Below, one piece after another: positions 9,141 to 19,141 of a stretch of DNA of 64,000 nt (positions are counted from its first letter, which is position 1; every line of letters begins with the position of its first letter). The position numbers were made by a program, and so were the translations under genes. The notes below the pieces were generated by a model. The model did not search any database, was not told the origin of the DNA, and was given only the letters and a program-made list of their open reading frames with translations. Source of the DNA: Bacillota bacterium (lineage in GTDB: Bacteria > Bacillota > Clostridia > Acetivibrionales > DSM-1351); assembly GCA_023444055.1 (NCBI GenBank), contig JAEZRV010000080.1:1-64000 (forward strand), in the 5' to 3' direction.

Positions 9141-10628
9141 TTATTCTCCAGGGAAAACAGTTATCATTCTAAGCAGATATTGTTTCATAAGTGCAAAATC
9201 AAGTGCATCTATTGTTCCACTAGCATCTAAATCAGCCAATGTCTTGTCTTGAATATCTTCTGTTCCTAAAAGTTGCTTTTTAATTAACATTAAATCTAAT
9301 GAATCTATTGAATTATCAGAATTTATATCACCTAATTTACCTACTGTTATGTCTTCTTTACTAAATTTAAACCAATCCAAATTAAATAAATAATCGCTTG
9401 TTCCTGTGAATTTCAGATATACATCATGTTCTCCAGTAACTCCGCTAACAGCACAGGATACGTCAGTCCATGTTTTCCATCCGCCTGTACTAGCAACGGT
9501 ACAAGTACCTATTAATGTTCCTGTCAAACTATCCAAACGAATTTCTATATTTCCGCCATTTGACTCACTTCCTGCACTTGCTTGGAATTTTGTAGCACCA
9601 CTACCGAAATCAACTTTTTGGTAAACTGTATAATCTCCGTTTTGGATATAACCTATATTCTTACCGTTGTCATCAGTATTAGCTTCAATCTCAACTCCTG
9701 ATTGCTGGTTGAAACTCTCTGCTTCTATTTTTTCAAATGCTGATATTGGTTCAGGAGGTGTAACTGGTCCATACTCAGTAAATCCTTTTTCACATACCAT
9801 CTGTGAATAATTCCACAAACTCTGCTTCCACACATTCCAATCATGTCCTCCATTCTGAATTTTGAAATATGTATAAGGAATACTTTGAGAATTACAGAAA
9901 TTAGCTACTCTGTCACCATTACTTATAAGACCATCACTTGTACCACATGAAATGAACAAGAATTTCAAATTCTGCTTAGCTGCTGCCCCATTATTAGGGA
10001 ATAACTGGTTAACTTGCATTGTATTAGGTGCTGCTGAAAACGCTCCAACGTATGGGAATGTGTTCAAATTTGTCAGTCCAATGTTGAATGATTGTCCTCC
10101 ACCCATTGAGAGACCACACACTGTCCTATGTTGAGAGTCAGTATAAACTGAATAGTTTGCTTGCACATATGGTACAAGAGAATCAATCAAATCTCTTGTG
10201 AAATTTGTCCAACCATCAGATACACCATTTCCTGTTGCGTTACCGTTTGGCAATACACATACAAATGGCTGAATTTTACCAGCAGCGATGAGATTATCAA
10301 GGATTACATTAGGTGCTCCATTAGCGTACCACTCATCTTCATTACCGCCGATACCGTGCAATAAATACATTACGCTGTATTTATTGCTTGTTGAATATCC
10401 TGGTGGAAGGTAAATTCTAGCCCTACGCGTACTGTTTGTAGCCTTAGACTGATAATTAATATAGCTCACTTGACCATGAGGAATATTACTCTGAACTCTG
10501 TCATATCCTGACGGTGGTGTAGTTGGGAGTGCTGCTGCTTCAACCTGACTTACAGGTACTGCAGTAGCAAGTAATGCAAGACTGAATAATACTGGTACAA
10601 CTTTCTTAACTAAAGTTCTTAGTTTCAT
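9141..10628 (-). CDS. Secreted CE1 feruloyl-esterase-like protein with CBM6 and dockerin
   Basis: A 495-residue paralog of the first half of the adjacent bifunctional esterase. The first 26 residues are identical, and the GLSMGGGQSFNIGLTNL block resembles the CE1 feruloyl esterase modules of clostridial xylanases. Residues 1-32 are the signal peptide. Ser174 is the expected nucleophile and the GGHDW motif gives the His. A CBM6 (about 296-423) and a dockerin follow, with GDINSDNSIDSLDLMLIKK and ADLDASGTIDALDFALMKQ. It ends with FPGE directly after the dockerin, at the point where the neighbour continues into CE6. The gap to the downstream gene is only 49 nt. The substrate (ferulate versus acetate) is inferred. 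Confidence 0.92.
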   Translation of the reverse strand: MKLRTLVKKVVPVLFSLALLATAVPVSQVEAAALPTTPPSGYDRVQSNIPHGQVSYINYQSKATNSTRRARIYLPPGYSTSNKYSVMYLLHGIGGNEDEWYANGAPNVILDNLIAAGKIQPFVCVLPNGNATGNGVSDGWTNFTRDLIDSLVPYVQANYSVYTDSQHRTVCGLSMGGGQSFNIGLTNLNTFPYVGAFSAAPNTMQVNQLFPNNGAAAKQNLKFLFISCGTSDGLISNGDRVANFCNSQSIPYTYFKIQNGGHDWNVWKQSLWNYSQMVCEKGFTEYGPVTPPEPISAFEKIEAESFNQQSGVEIEANTDDNGKNIGYIQNGDYTVYQKVDFGSGATKFQASAGSESNGGNIEIRLDSLTGTLIGTCTVASTGGWKTWTDVSCAVSGVTGEHDVYLKFTGTSDYLFNLDWFKFSKEDITVGKLGDINSDNSIDSLDLMLIKKQLLGTEDIQDKTLADLDASGTIDALDFALMKQYLLRMITVFPGE

Positions 10629-10865
10629 TTTTTATTTTCCCCTCTCTTTTTACATAATTTTTCTATTAACCCATTTATTAACAAGCCCCTCTAAAGTTTA
10701 AATCCACCCAATTCTAATCTTAACTTTCTTCAGTTTTCATATAGGTGCGAAGTGTACACTACATGAATTGCTTATTTCTACGCCCCCTCCCTTTCTTATT
10801 AAATTTAAAGTAAACGTATTCTATACCACATTCTTCCTACATGCTACTTCAGATAATACATTAGC

Positions 10866-12860
10866 TTAGGGCTTGTAAGGCAATTCCGAAACATCACCTA
10901 GCAAATACTTTTTAAAGACAGCAAAATCAATAGCATCAATTGCACCATCAACATTCAAATCTGCTGCCTTAATACCATTTTCTACAGGGAATTCCTCGAT
11001 TGAGCCTAGAAGGTACATTTTCAACAAAGCATAGTCAGTTGAATCAATGCTCTTATCTCCATTGAGATCTCCCACAAGTGCAGTAGAAATATCTTCTTTG
11101 GTAAATTTGAACCAGTTTAGATTAGTTAAGTAACCTTCTCCCCCGATAAATTTCAAATATAGGTCATGCTTTCCACTAACCTCACTGATATTGCATGATA
11201 CGTCATTAAAGGTTTGCCAATCTCCAGTCACTGGAACTGGGCATGTACCTATTAAAGTACCAGTTGAACTATCAAGTCTGATTTCAATTTCTGCTTCATT
11301 AGTAGCACTTGATACTCTGGCATTAAAGCTTGTCGCGCCACCTTCTTCGAAATCAATATTGTTATAAACAACATAATCTCCGTTTTCGGTATAGCCAACA
11401 GCTTCTGTTCCTTCGTCACATTCCACATTTTGGATTCCCAATTGGTCGTTGTAACTCTCGGCTTCAATCTTTGAAAAGGCTGATACAGGAGTTGCTGGTA
11501 CAGTAACAAACTTCCACCAGTTAACATTAAACAATGATCCACTTCCACCTGTAAATTTTAGGTATAAATCATGTACACCAGTTGCGCCGCTTACTGTACA
11601 AGTATTTGTAGTCCAAGCCTGCCAGCCTCCAGTACCCTTAACTGCAAGAGTTCCAACTAGCTTTCCTGTAGGACTGTCAAGGCGAAGCTCAATGTTTCCT
11701 CCGCTGTTTGCTGATGCTACTCTTGCCTCAAAAGATGTGGCTCCTGTAGTGCCAAAATTCACACCCTTTACCTTTATATAGTCACCATTTTCTATATTGC
11801 AAACATCCATTCCGCCTTCACTGCATTTTTCTGTTTCTACACCTGATTCCCAGCAAATTGTTTCAGCCTCTGTTTTTAAATATGGGTTCAGATTACCGAC
11901 TGCTGGTGTACCAGTAGTAGTCATATTCATAGTAGGAATTGTACCGTCAGCGTTATAACTAAATTTTTCTATACATACCGAACGGTGGTAGCCTCCTCCA
12001 TTTGGTAAAGCTCCATTATGGTAGAAGAAATAAGAATTTCCTTTAAAGTCAACTACTCCTGGATGGTTTGTAAAGCTAGCGCCTTGAGTAGGCATGATTT
12101 TACCACGATAAGTCCAAGGTCCTGTTGGACTAGTGCTTGTGGAATAACCTATATGCTCGGATACAGGACCGCCTGCGAATACCATATAGTATAAACTGCC
12201 GCGTTTATAAAACCATGGACCTTCCTCATATGATGTTGCTCTGTCTGTCTTGCTTCGAGCTCCGAAACTAGCTACAGTCAAAGGCACTGTCACAACGTTA
12301 CCCGAATAGGAAACCATATCTTCATTTAACTTCACATATTTAAGAGCAGGATTTCCCCAGTATAGATAAGCCTGTCCATCATCATCAACATAAGCTGTCG
12401 GGTCAATATTACCATAACCAGGTGCTATTAATGGTTTTCCAATAGCGTCCTTAAAAGGCCCTGTTGGACTATCTGAAACAGCGACTCCTATTGCTGTGCC
12501 ACCACTTTTTGCAGTCAACGGAACATAGTAATAAAACTTACCATTTCTAGGAACACACTGACCAGCCCATGCATCACCCTTCGCCCAGCTGAAATCAGTA
12601 TAAGCCAATGGTGTACCATGATCAGTCCAATTCACCATGTCTTTTGACGAATAGCATTTCCAATCATTCATAGTAAAAAAGTTATTTACTATATTGTCTT
12701 CATCATGTGAAGTATATACATAACAAGTATCTCCATAAACCATAGGAGCAGGGTCAGCAGTATAATTTGTTTGTACTATTGGGTTATCTGCATAACACAT
12801 TAGTGAAAAAAACATAGAGAAGGTCAACGAAAGTGGCAAAATCTTACAAATCTTTCTCAT
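10866..12860 (-). CDS. Secreted GH43 arabinofuranosidase/xylosidase with two CBM6 and dockerin
   Basis: A five-blade propeller GH43 that probably removes arabinose from arabinoxylan. Residues 1-24 are the signal peptide. The catalytic set is the base Asp36 (TADPAP), the pKa modulator Asp153 (GNIDPTAY) and the acid Glu213 (YEEGPW). Two CBM6 modules follow (about 350-475 and 482-590), then a dockerin with GDLNGDKSIDSTDYALL and ADLNVDGAIDAIDFAVF. The second CBM6 resembles that of the GH59 gene more than its own neighbour module, suggesting module shuffling. The start at 12860 has AAGGAGG close upstream. A GH43 subfamily cannot be assigned safely by eye. Arabinoxylan arabinofuranohydrolase is favoured over beta-xylosidase because of the CBM6 context. 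Confidence 0.9.
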   Translation of the reverse strand: MRKICKILPLSLTFSMFFSLMCYADNPIVQTNYTADPAPMVYGDTCYVYTSHDEDNIVNNFFTMNDWKCYSSKDMVNWTDHGTPLAYTDFSWAKGDAWAGQCVPRNGKFYYYVPLTAKSGGTAIGVAVSDSPTGPFKDAIGKPLIAPGYGNIDPTAYVDDDGQAYLYWGNPALKYVKLNEDMVSYSGNVVTVPLTVASFGARSKTDRATSYEEGPWFYKRGSLYYMVFAGGPVSEHIGYSTSTSPTGPWTYRGKIMPTQGASFTNHPGVVDFKGNSYFFYHNGALPNGGGYHRSVCIEKFSYNADGTIPTMNMTTTGTPAVGNLNPYLKTEAETICWESGVETEKCSEGGMDVCNIENGDYIKVKGVNFGTTGATSFEARVASANSGGNIELRLDSPTGKLVGTLAVKGTGGWQAWTTNTCTVSGATGVHDLYLKFTGGSGSLFNVNWWKFVTVPATPVSAFSKIEAESYNDQLGIQNVECDEGTEAVGYTENGDYVVYNNIDFEEGGATSFNARVSSATNEAEIEIRLDSSTGTLIGTCPVPVTGDWQTFNDVSCNISEVSGKHDLYLKFIGGEGYLTNLNWFKFTKEDISTALVGDLNGDKSIDSTDYALLKMYLLGSIEEFPVENGIKAADLNVDGAIDAIDFAVFKKYLLGDVSELPYKP

Positions 12861-12996
12861 AATTCCTCCTTATAATTACTACTATATTTTCACTTCAAAA
12901 CTTGAAAAATTTTATTTACAAACTAAAATAAATTACATTTTATAATTTTTACTTTAATAATAGGTTAACAAACTTACTTTTTTATACTAATTTGCA

Positions 12997-13022
12997 TTGA
13001 AAATGTGTAAACACATTTTCAA
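12997..13022. promoter_or_regulatory. 12-bp perfect palindrome with AA centre
   Basis: TTGAAAATGTGT and ACACATTTTCAA are exact inverted copies around AA, 137 bp upstream of the GH43 start at 12860. It could be a repressor site for an internal promoter or simply an RNA hairpin. No factor is assigned. A small GAGC-GAA-GCTC hairpin lies at 13044-13054. Confidence 0.4.
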
Positions 13023-13081
13023 ATAGCAGCATTTGCGACGATGGAGCGAAGCTCGCACGAAATAGTATTATATGTTCCAAA

Positions 13082-13112
13082 GGAGTATTATAAAAACAGC
13101 TTATAATACCCC
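13082..13112 (-). terminator. Stem-loop after the GH10 gene
   Basis: GGAGTATTATAA (13082-13093) pairs with TTATAATACCCC (13101-13112), 12 bp with one G-U around a 7-nt loop, 14 nt past the GH10 stop. The transcribed strand continues TTTGGAACATATAA, a short and weak U-tract. It may be partial termination or a 3' stabiliser that allows read-through into the next gene. Confidence 0.45.
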
Positions 13113-13125
13113 TTTTAATATTACA

Positions 13126-14760
13126 TTATTTTGCAGCAGGAAATTCTGTTATTGAGCCAAGCAGATACTGTTTCATCAATGAAAAATCAAGTGCATTAAT
13201 GTCGCCACTAGCATCTACATCTGCTGCTTTTAAACCGTTTTCAGCAGGGAATACAGATATTGAGCCAAGCAGATACTGTTTCATTAATGAGAAATCAAGT
13301 GCATTAATGTCACCGCTGCCATCAAGATCACCATATTTTACTTCTTGTGTTGGTTGATTGTTGAACTTGAACCAGTCCAAATTCATTAAATAATCGCTAT
13401 TTCCAGTAAACACCAAATATAAGTCATGCTCTCCAGTAACTCCACTGACACTGCATGTTGCATCAGCCCAAGTTTTCCATCCGCCGGTACTTGCAACAGG
13501 ACAATATCCTACTAATGTTCCTGTCGGACTATCCAAACGAATTTCTATATTTCCACCAGTTGACTCGCTGCCTGCACTTGCCTGGAAACTAGTAGCACCG
13601 CTACCAAAATCAATCTTTTTATAAACAACATAATCTCCATTTTGAATATACCCGATATTCTTACCACTGCCATCAGGATTTTCTTCAATCTCAACTCCAG
13701 ATTGGCTATTATAGCTTTCTGCTTCAATCTTTGTAAATGCACTTCTTGGATCTATTACTTCTGGTTCGTCATTGCCAATTGGAGCAGTAGGAATATATGA
13801 CTTCATCCAAGTAAGAGCAGGTCTTTCTGTTCCATTACTACGAATCAAATAGGAGTTTGAAATCCATGTATGTCCTTGTAGGTAACCCCAATATGTGATA
13901 CCTTTTACTGATGGGTGTTCATACATTAAAGGGAAAAGTTCTTTCATTTTATTTAACTGTTGAGTATCATCAGCTATATTTATATCTAATTCAGAAATGT
14001 AGATATTTACTCCTGTAGCTGCAAGTCTATCCAACTTCTTCTTTACATCAGCAGCATTGTTAGATTCAAGACCGTGAGATTGACATCCAATACCATCAAT
14101 TAAATTTCTTTTCTTCAATATATTTATTACTGTAATATATTCGTTAATACAGCTCCAACCGTCTGGGCACAAAACGTTATAGTCATTAATGAAAAGTTTT
14201 GTATTTGGGAAGTATTTACGTGCAGTTTCAAAAGACCATACTATCCAGTCGTAACCAGTTCCATAAAGGCCGTTGTCACCACCGATAGCATTCTTATATG
14301 GGAAAGGTGCGTGTCCTTTCATTGCTTCATTTACAACATCCATTTCATCTATTGCTGGGAAGTTCTGTGCAACTGCTTTAAACCAGTTCTCAATTGCTGT
14401 TTTTCTAGCTGAGTCTGATAGATTTCCTAACCAGTTTGGATACTGTGAACCCCAAATCATAGTATGGAATTTGAAAGGAATTTTATTTGTTTTACAATAG
14501 TTATACATTGATTTAGCTTGGCCAAAGTTGTATGAACCCTGTTGGCCTTCAACTGATCCCCATTTGCTGGCATTTTCAGGAGTAATCTGATTCCAATAGT
14601 CTGCAAATTTAGAAGGTGCATTTCCATCATACCATATATTTCCTACATATTTAGCCTTACCTGTAGCCATTGCAGCATCAGCAGGAATACTGATAGTGCT
14701 AACAAGACTAAAAGCAACTAATAGTGCACTTACTATTCTTAAGCCTCTTTTTTTAAACAT
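13126..14760 (-). CDS. Secreted GH10 endo-xylanase with CBM6 and dockerin
   Basis: Cleaves internal beta-1,4-xylosidic bonds as the main endo-acting enzyme of the cluster. I use the ATG at 14760 because GGAGGT lies 8 nt upstream; an in-frame extension of 22 codons has no ribosome site. From this start: signal peptide 1-30, GH10 barrel about 33-322, acid/base Glu145 (VVNEAM), nucleophile Glu257 (ISELDI), CBM6 about 340-470 and dockerin 476-544. The two dockerin repeats are almost identical (GSGDINALDFSLMKQYLLG and ASGDINALDFSLMKQYLLG), an unusually young-looking internal duplication. The same dockerin class recurs in the GH43 immediately upstream. Confidence 0.96.
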   Translation of the reverse strand: MFKKRGLRIVSALLVAFSLVSTISIPADAAMATGKAKYVGNIWYDGNAPSKFADYWNQITPENASKWGSVEGQQGSYNFGQAKSMYNYCKTNKIPFKFHTMIWGSQYPNWLGNLSDSARKTAIENWFKAVAQNFPAIDEMDVVNEAMKGHAPFPYKNAIGGDNGLYGTGYDWIVWSFETARKYFPNTKLFINDYNVLCPDGWSCINEYITVINILKKRNLIDGIGCQSHGLESNNAADVKKKLDRLAATGVNIYISELDINIADDTQQLNKMKELFPLMYEHPSVKGITYWGYLQGHTWISNSYLIRSNGTERPALTWMKSYIPTAPIGNDEPEVIDPRSAFTKIEAESYNSQSGVEIEENPDGSGKNIGYIQNGDYVVYKKIDFGSGATSFQASAGSESTGGNIEIRLDSPTGTLVGYCPVASTGGWKTWADATCSVSGVTGEHDLYLVFTGNSDYLMNLDWFKFNNQPTQEVKYGDLDGSGDINALDFSLMKQYLLGSISVFPAENGLKAADVDASGDINALDFSLMKQYLLGSITEFPAAK

Positions 14761-14903
14761 ATTCAAACCTCCAATTATATTTTTTAGATACAGTTTAGTT
14801 AACCTATTATTAAAAAAATTAAACAAATTTTAATTACCAACATTTAATTCTAACCACATGCTACCAATTACTAAAGGCTATTTATTATTCTTCCTATTAT
14901 GCA

Positions 14904-17084
14904 TTACACTTCAGCAGGAAATTTTGTAATTATTCCAAGAAGATATTGCTTTAGAGTTACAAAGTCAATTGCATCTATGGTGCCGCTTGCGTCTACATCT
15001 GCTGCCTTCAAACCATCAACAGAAGGGAATTCAGTTATTGATCCAAGTAGATATTGTTTCATCAGTGAAAAATCAATTGCATTTATATCACCGCTACCAT
15101 CAAGATCACCATATGTTACTTTTGGACTTGTAGCAGAATTAAACTTCCACCAGTTAAAATTAAATAAGTAGCCGCTTTCACCAGTAAATACCATGTATAA
15201 ATCATGTTCACCTGTGACTTTGCTAACATCACAAGATTCTGTAGTCCAAGTCTGCCAATCACCTGTACCAGGAACAGCACAAGTTCCAATAAGTGTACCT
15301 GTAGGACTGTCAAGACGAAGTTCTATATTTCCGCCATTAGTTTCTGAAGCTACTCTTGCTTCGAAAGATGCCGCACCGTTTCCGAAATCAATTTTCTTGT
15401 ATGCAACATAGTCTCCATTTTCTATATATCCAACATCCTGTCCCTCACCAGTATCAGTACAAGTTTCAGTTTGAATTCCTGATTGGTTATTATAACTTTC
15501 TGCTTCAATCTGTGAAAAAGCTGAACGTTGCTTAGCAGGAGCTGTGAACTGCCAGTAATCAACATTAAATAAGTTGCTGGTGCCTGTTCCAGTAAACACT
15601 AAGTATACATTGTGAACTCCAGTTACCTTACTTATAGTTGTCTCTACTTCCTTCCACGTTTGAGCTCCTCCTGTCGCACCCACATTAAGTGTTCCAACAA
15701 GAGTACCAGTAGCACTGTCTAGACGTATCTCAATTTTTCCGCCTACAGTTGATGCTACATTTGCTTTAAAGGTTTCAGCTCCTTCTGTACCGAAGTCAGC
15801 GTTTCCTACTGCAACCCAGTCTCCATTATTTATGCCTGTTACATCCATATTACTTACAGGTCCACCTGTTGCAGAACATTGCTCAGTTGATATACCAGCA
15901 CACCAAGCAATTGTTTCAGCCTCTGTTCTCTGGTATGGATCAATACTTCGAAGCTGTGCTATACCCTTCATATCAGCCGCAACCTCTTTAATCAATCCAT
16001 TACTATCATATTCAAGCTTGTTGATGTGCGGAGAACGATACCCTTTTCCGCTTCCTAACTGTTTCGCACTTACAGTTTGGGCATGATATATTACATACCA
16101 TTGGTTATTAAATTTGAAAACTGTGTGATGGTTATTTCCACCACCGCCAAAGAAATAACCTGGATTTTTAAGGAAATGTCCAGTATAAGTAAATGGTCCC
16201 ATAGGGTTGCTACTTACCATATACGCAATTTCACCTGCAGGCTTGTCCGATGGATGGGTGCCTGAGAAATTAAAACAATATGAATAGTAATACTTTCCGT
16301 TATACTTATGAATTCCTGAGTCCTCGAACATAAATGGAGCATCAATCATTGATGCACTTCCAACTGTGCTGATCATGTCTGCGCCTAATTTAATTACTCT
16401 TGCTGTTTTTGGATTTGCACAGGATGCTTGGTCTCTATCATTTGGAATACCTCCACCGCAATACAGGTATCCTGTACCATCATCATCTACTAATACTGCC
16501 GGGTCAAAAAGCCAAGTAACTCCTGCAATTCCTGGTGTGCTACCAGAAACAAGAGCCTTTCCTATTGGATCTGTCCATGGTCCTATTGGACTATCCGCAG
16601 TAAGTACGCCAATACCTCCTCCACCATTGGCAAAGTAAAGGAAAAATTTGTCCTTACCATTAATAACTTTATGTGCTGCGGCTGGTGCCCATGAAGCTCC
16701 TGCCCATTTTGCAATACCTTTTCCATTGTTAGCACCATTGTATCCTGCTACTGGAACTGCTCCGTGATCTGTCCAGTTAACCATATCGGATGAAGACATG
16801 ACAACTACTCTGTTAAGCTTAGCAAATGAATTGTCTTTAACACTTCCATCGCTATTATATTCATACTCATCACTTGATAAATAAATATAAACCCTTCCGT
16901 TATAGACTATCGCATATGGATCAGCTCCAAGTTTATAATCCATCAGAGGATTTGAATTACCCGGAGTCTTAACAACCGGGCTTGCTGCAGCGTAGGTGGT
17001 TGTTGGCATTATTACTGCTGTTGCCAACATACACGTTGTCAGCATCATAGAAACTACTTTTTTAAGTTTACTTTTCCCCCACAT
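14904..17084 (-). CDS. Secreted GH43 glycosidase with two CBM6 and dockerin
   Basis: A 726-residue propeller enzyme predicted to act on arabinoxylan or xylo-oligosaccharides. Signal peptide 1-33. The catalytic acids are Asp55 (GADPYA), Asp194 (WLFDPAV) and Glu254 (FMFEDSG). Two CBM6 modules (about 385-515 and 522-650) and a dockerin (about 657-726) with GDLDGSGDINAIDFSLMKQ and ADVDASGTIDAIDFVTLKQ follow. AAGGAGG stands 8 nt before the ATG. It differs in its opening (NPLMDYKLGADPYAIVYNG) from the other two GH43 enzymes here, so the three probably cover different linkages. It is 79 nt from the upstream GH30 gene, with no terminator seen between them. Confidence 0.9.
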   Translation of the reverse strand: MWGKSKLKKVVSMMLTTCMLATAVIMPTTTYAAASPVVKTPGNSNPLMDYKLGADPYAIVYNGRVYIYLSSDEYEYNSDGSVKDNSFAKLNRVVVMSSSDMVNWTDHGAVPVAGYNGANNGKGIAKWAGASWAPAAAHKVINGKDKFFLYFANGGGGIGVLTADSPIGPWTDPIGKALVSGSTPGIAGVTWLFDPAVLVDDDGTGYLYCGGGIPNDRDQASCANPKTARVIKLGADMISTVGSASMIDAPFMFEDSGIHKYNGKYYYSYCFNFSGTHPSDKPAGEIAYMVSSNPMGPFTYTGHFLKNPGYFFGGGGNNHHTVFKFNNQWYVIYHAQTVSAKQLGSGKGYRSPHINKLEYDSNGLIKEVAADMKGIAQLRSIDPYQRTEAETIAWCAGISTEQCSATGGPVSNMDVTGINNGDWVAVGNADFGTEGAETFKANVASTVGGKIEIRLDSATGTLVGTLNVGATGGAQTWKEVETTISKVTGVHNVYLVFTGTGTSNLFNVDYWQFTAPAKQRSAFSQIEAESYNNQSGIQTETCTDTGEGQDVGYIENGDYVAYKKIDFGNGAASFEARVASETNGGNIELRLDSPTGTLIGTCAVPGTGDWQTWTTESCDVSKVTGEHDLYMVFTGESGYLFNFNWWKFNSATSPKVTYGDLDGSGDINAIDFSLMKQYLLGSITEFPSVDGLKAADVDASGTIDAIDFVTLKQYLLGIITKFPAEV

Positions 17085-17163
17085 CTAAAAACCTCCTTGT
17101 TTTTTTATTTTATGCCTTAAAGCTAAAATGACGTGTTATCAATATCTCTTATGTATTTGCTGA

Positions 17164-19068
17164 TTACACTGCCTTCTCCCCCGGGAAAGTAGTTATAATA
17201 CCTAGTAGATATTGTTTCATTAATGCAAAATCAATTGCGTCTATAGCTCCACTTGCATCTAAATCAGCCAAAGCTGTATTCTCAATTGCTTCTGTTCCAA
17301 GAAGGTGCTTCTTTATCAACATTAAGTCAATTGCATCTATTGATGAGTCGGAATTTATATCACCCAATTTACCTACTGTAATGACTTCTTTACTAAATTT
17401 AAACCAATCCAAATTAAATAAATAATCGCTTTCTCCAGTAAATTTCAGATATACGTCATGCTCTCCAGTAACTCCGCTAACAGCGCAGGACACGTCAGAC
17501 CATGTTTTCCATCCGCCTGTACTAGCAACAGCACAAGTTCCTATTAATGTTCCTGTCGGACTATCCAGACGAATTTCTATATTTCCGCCATCTGAATTAC
17601 TTCCTGCACTTGCTTGGAATTTTGTAGCACCACTGCCGAAATCAACTTTTTTGTAAACTGTATAATCTCCGTTTTGGATATAACCTATATTCTTACCGTT
17701 GTCATCAGTATTAGCTTCAATCTCAATTCCTGATTGATCTGTATAATTCTCTGCTTCTATCTTATTGAAAGCACTTATCGGTTCTATTACAACCGGAGCT
17801 GTGCTTCCTACAAAAGTTGTAACACTCTGCGCAGGAAGTTGAGCTGTAAAGGAGCCGTTAGATACTGCAACTTTTGACCCTGCTGCAACATTTCTGCTTC
17901 CGTCAGTTATATATGTATCCATACTATCTGTTGAACCATTTTGTAAGTTAAATTTCTGGCTTACCGCAGAAGTACCTTTGTTTATTGCAACAATGACAGC
18001 CTTATTATCACCTGTGTAGGCGCTTATATAAACATTTGTATTTGGATTCTTTGTTGCATCGACTCTTACATATCCAGGACGAACATATCTTGAATATTGA
18101 GCCATCATTGCACCACGCTTACTCATAGTACCATCTTCTTTCATAGGTCCGTACTGTCTGCGAATGTACCACCATACATATGCTTGGAAGTTTCCTTCTA
18201 CAATACCGTTGTGCATATTCATTGCAACATCCAATGCTTCTGGGAAACGGTCTGCTGAGTTATTGTCACTGTTTGGAACGTATACTTCAGTCATCCAAAG
18301 CTCTTTACCTGCTCCCTTTTGTTGGAAAAGAGGATAAGGCATATTGTTAACACTAGTACCATAAAAGTGAGCTCCGAGAATATCCATATTAGCAAGAGCC
18401 GTAGCATCGTTCAATATTGGATCTGACATATTTTTTAAATATTGAAAGGATTCAGGCGCTATTACCTTAGCACCAGTAATTGATCCAGCATTATTCTTCA
18501 TAAAGTTAAGCATTTCTTGTGGAGTCCACCATGTCCAAGTATGTGCATAATCAGGCTCATTTTGGACAGATATAGCATAAAGAGGAGCGCCATTGTCTTT
18601 CATGAATTTAACGTAGTCATTAAGATGCTTTGCATATGCCGCATACTGATCGTATTTAAGTCGAATTTGGTTTGCAGTACCATTATGAGTGAACCTCTCC
18701 TGCATAGAAGTAGGAGGATTCCATGGTGAAGCAAAAACTATACCTCCGTGTGCAATAGCACTTTTTGCAGATTCTACTCCTTTAGACCAGTTACTGCTGT
18801 TTTCGTCTACATGTAATCTTAAAATAGTAAAACCTAGCTGTCCGTTTCCAGTTCCAAAGGCTGTTTCTCTTTGAGCTGCCGTCAAATCTGATTGCCAACC
18901 TGTGTGAACCATTCCACCAAAACCGCGCATCTCTTGTTTTTTTGCAGAAAAATTAATTGTTACATCACTAGCAGCTGACACTTCAAACACTGGTGTAGTA
19001 ACTATCAGTGACATTGCAGTTAAACATGCAAGCACTGCACTTAATGGTTTTTTTATACTTTTAAACAT
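17164..19068 (-). CDS. Secreted GH30 (glucurono)xylanase with CBM6 and dockerin
   Basis: Likely an endo-xylanase that recognises methylglucuronic acid side chains (GH30 subfamily 8 type). Signal peptide 1-33. The barrel contains Glu171 (VQNEPDY, acid/base) and Glu261 (WMTEVYV, nucleophile). The YIRRQYGPM stretch (302-310) includes the arginine that binds glucuronate in characterised subfamily-8 enzymes. A beta side domain, a CBM6 (about 428-555) and a dockerin with GDINSDSSIDAIDLMLIKK and ADLDASGAIDAIDFALMKQ complete the 634 residues. Family assignment is firm; the glucuronate dependence is inferred from the RR motif. It complements the GH10 by cutting decorated xylan. Confidence 0.93.
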   Translation of the reverse strand: MFKSIKKPLSAVLACLTAMSLIVTTPVFEVSAASDVTINFSAKKQEMRGFGGMVHTGWQSDLTAAQRETAFGTGNGQLGFTILRLHVDENSSNWSKGVESAKSAIAHGGIVFASPWNPPTSMQERFTHNGTANQIRLKYDQYAAYAKHLNDYVKFMKDNGAPLYAISVQNEPDYAHTWTWWTPQEMLNFMKNNAGSITGAKVIAPESFQYLKNMSDPILNDATALANMDILGAHFYGTSVNNMPYPLFQQKGAGKELWMTEVYVPNSDNNSADRFPEALDVAMNMHNGIVEGNFQAYVWWYIRRQYGPMKEDGTMSKRGAMMAQYSRYVRPGYVRVDATKNPNTNVYISAYTGDNKAVIVAINKGTSAVSQKFNLQNGSTDSMDTYITDGSRNVAAGSKVAVSNGSFTAQLPAQSVTTFVGSTAPVVIEPISAFNKIEAENYTDQSGIEIEANTDDNGKNIGYIQNGDYTVYKKVDFGSGATKFQASAGSNSDGGNIEIRLDSPTGTLIGTCAVASTGGWKTWSDVSCAVSGVTGEHDVYLKFTGESDYLFNLDWFKFSKEVITVGKLGDINSDSSIDAIDLMLIKKHLLGTEAIENTALADLDASGAIDAIDFALMKQYLLGIITTFPGEKAV

Positions 19069-19097
19069 ATTATCTACCTTCCTTATTAATAGTTTTT

Positions 19098-19141
19098 ACC
19101 ATAAAAACATGACTATCAGAATGTAATCATGTTTTTATGGT
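19098..19141 (-). other. Perfect 15-bp stem-loop between GH43 and GH30 genes
   Basis: ACCATAAAAACATGA (19098-19112) and TCATGTTTTTATGGT (19127-19141) are exact inverted copies around a 14-nt loop, ending 30 bp upstream of the GH30 start. No U-tract follows on the minus strand. The 13-mer ACCATAAAAACAT recurs at 21603-21615 in the leader of the cluster, so the sequence may also be a DNA site. Confidence 0.55.

Noticed and set aside
10751..10760. AGTGTACACT palindrome between the CE1 and GH43 genes as an operator
   Set aside because: Only 10 bp, not repeated in other gaps and not linked to a promoter.
14761..14826. 22-codon N-terminal extension of the GH10 xylanase
   Set aside because: It would precede a complete signal peptide, and the GGAGGT site sits immediately before the internal ATG at 14760.
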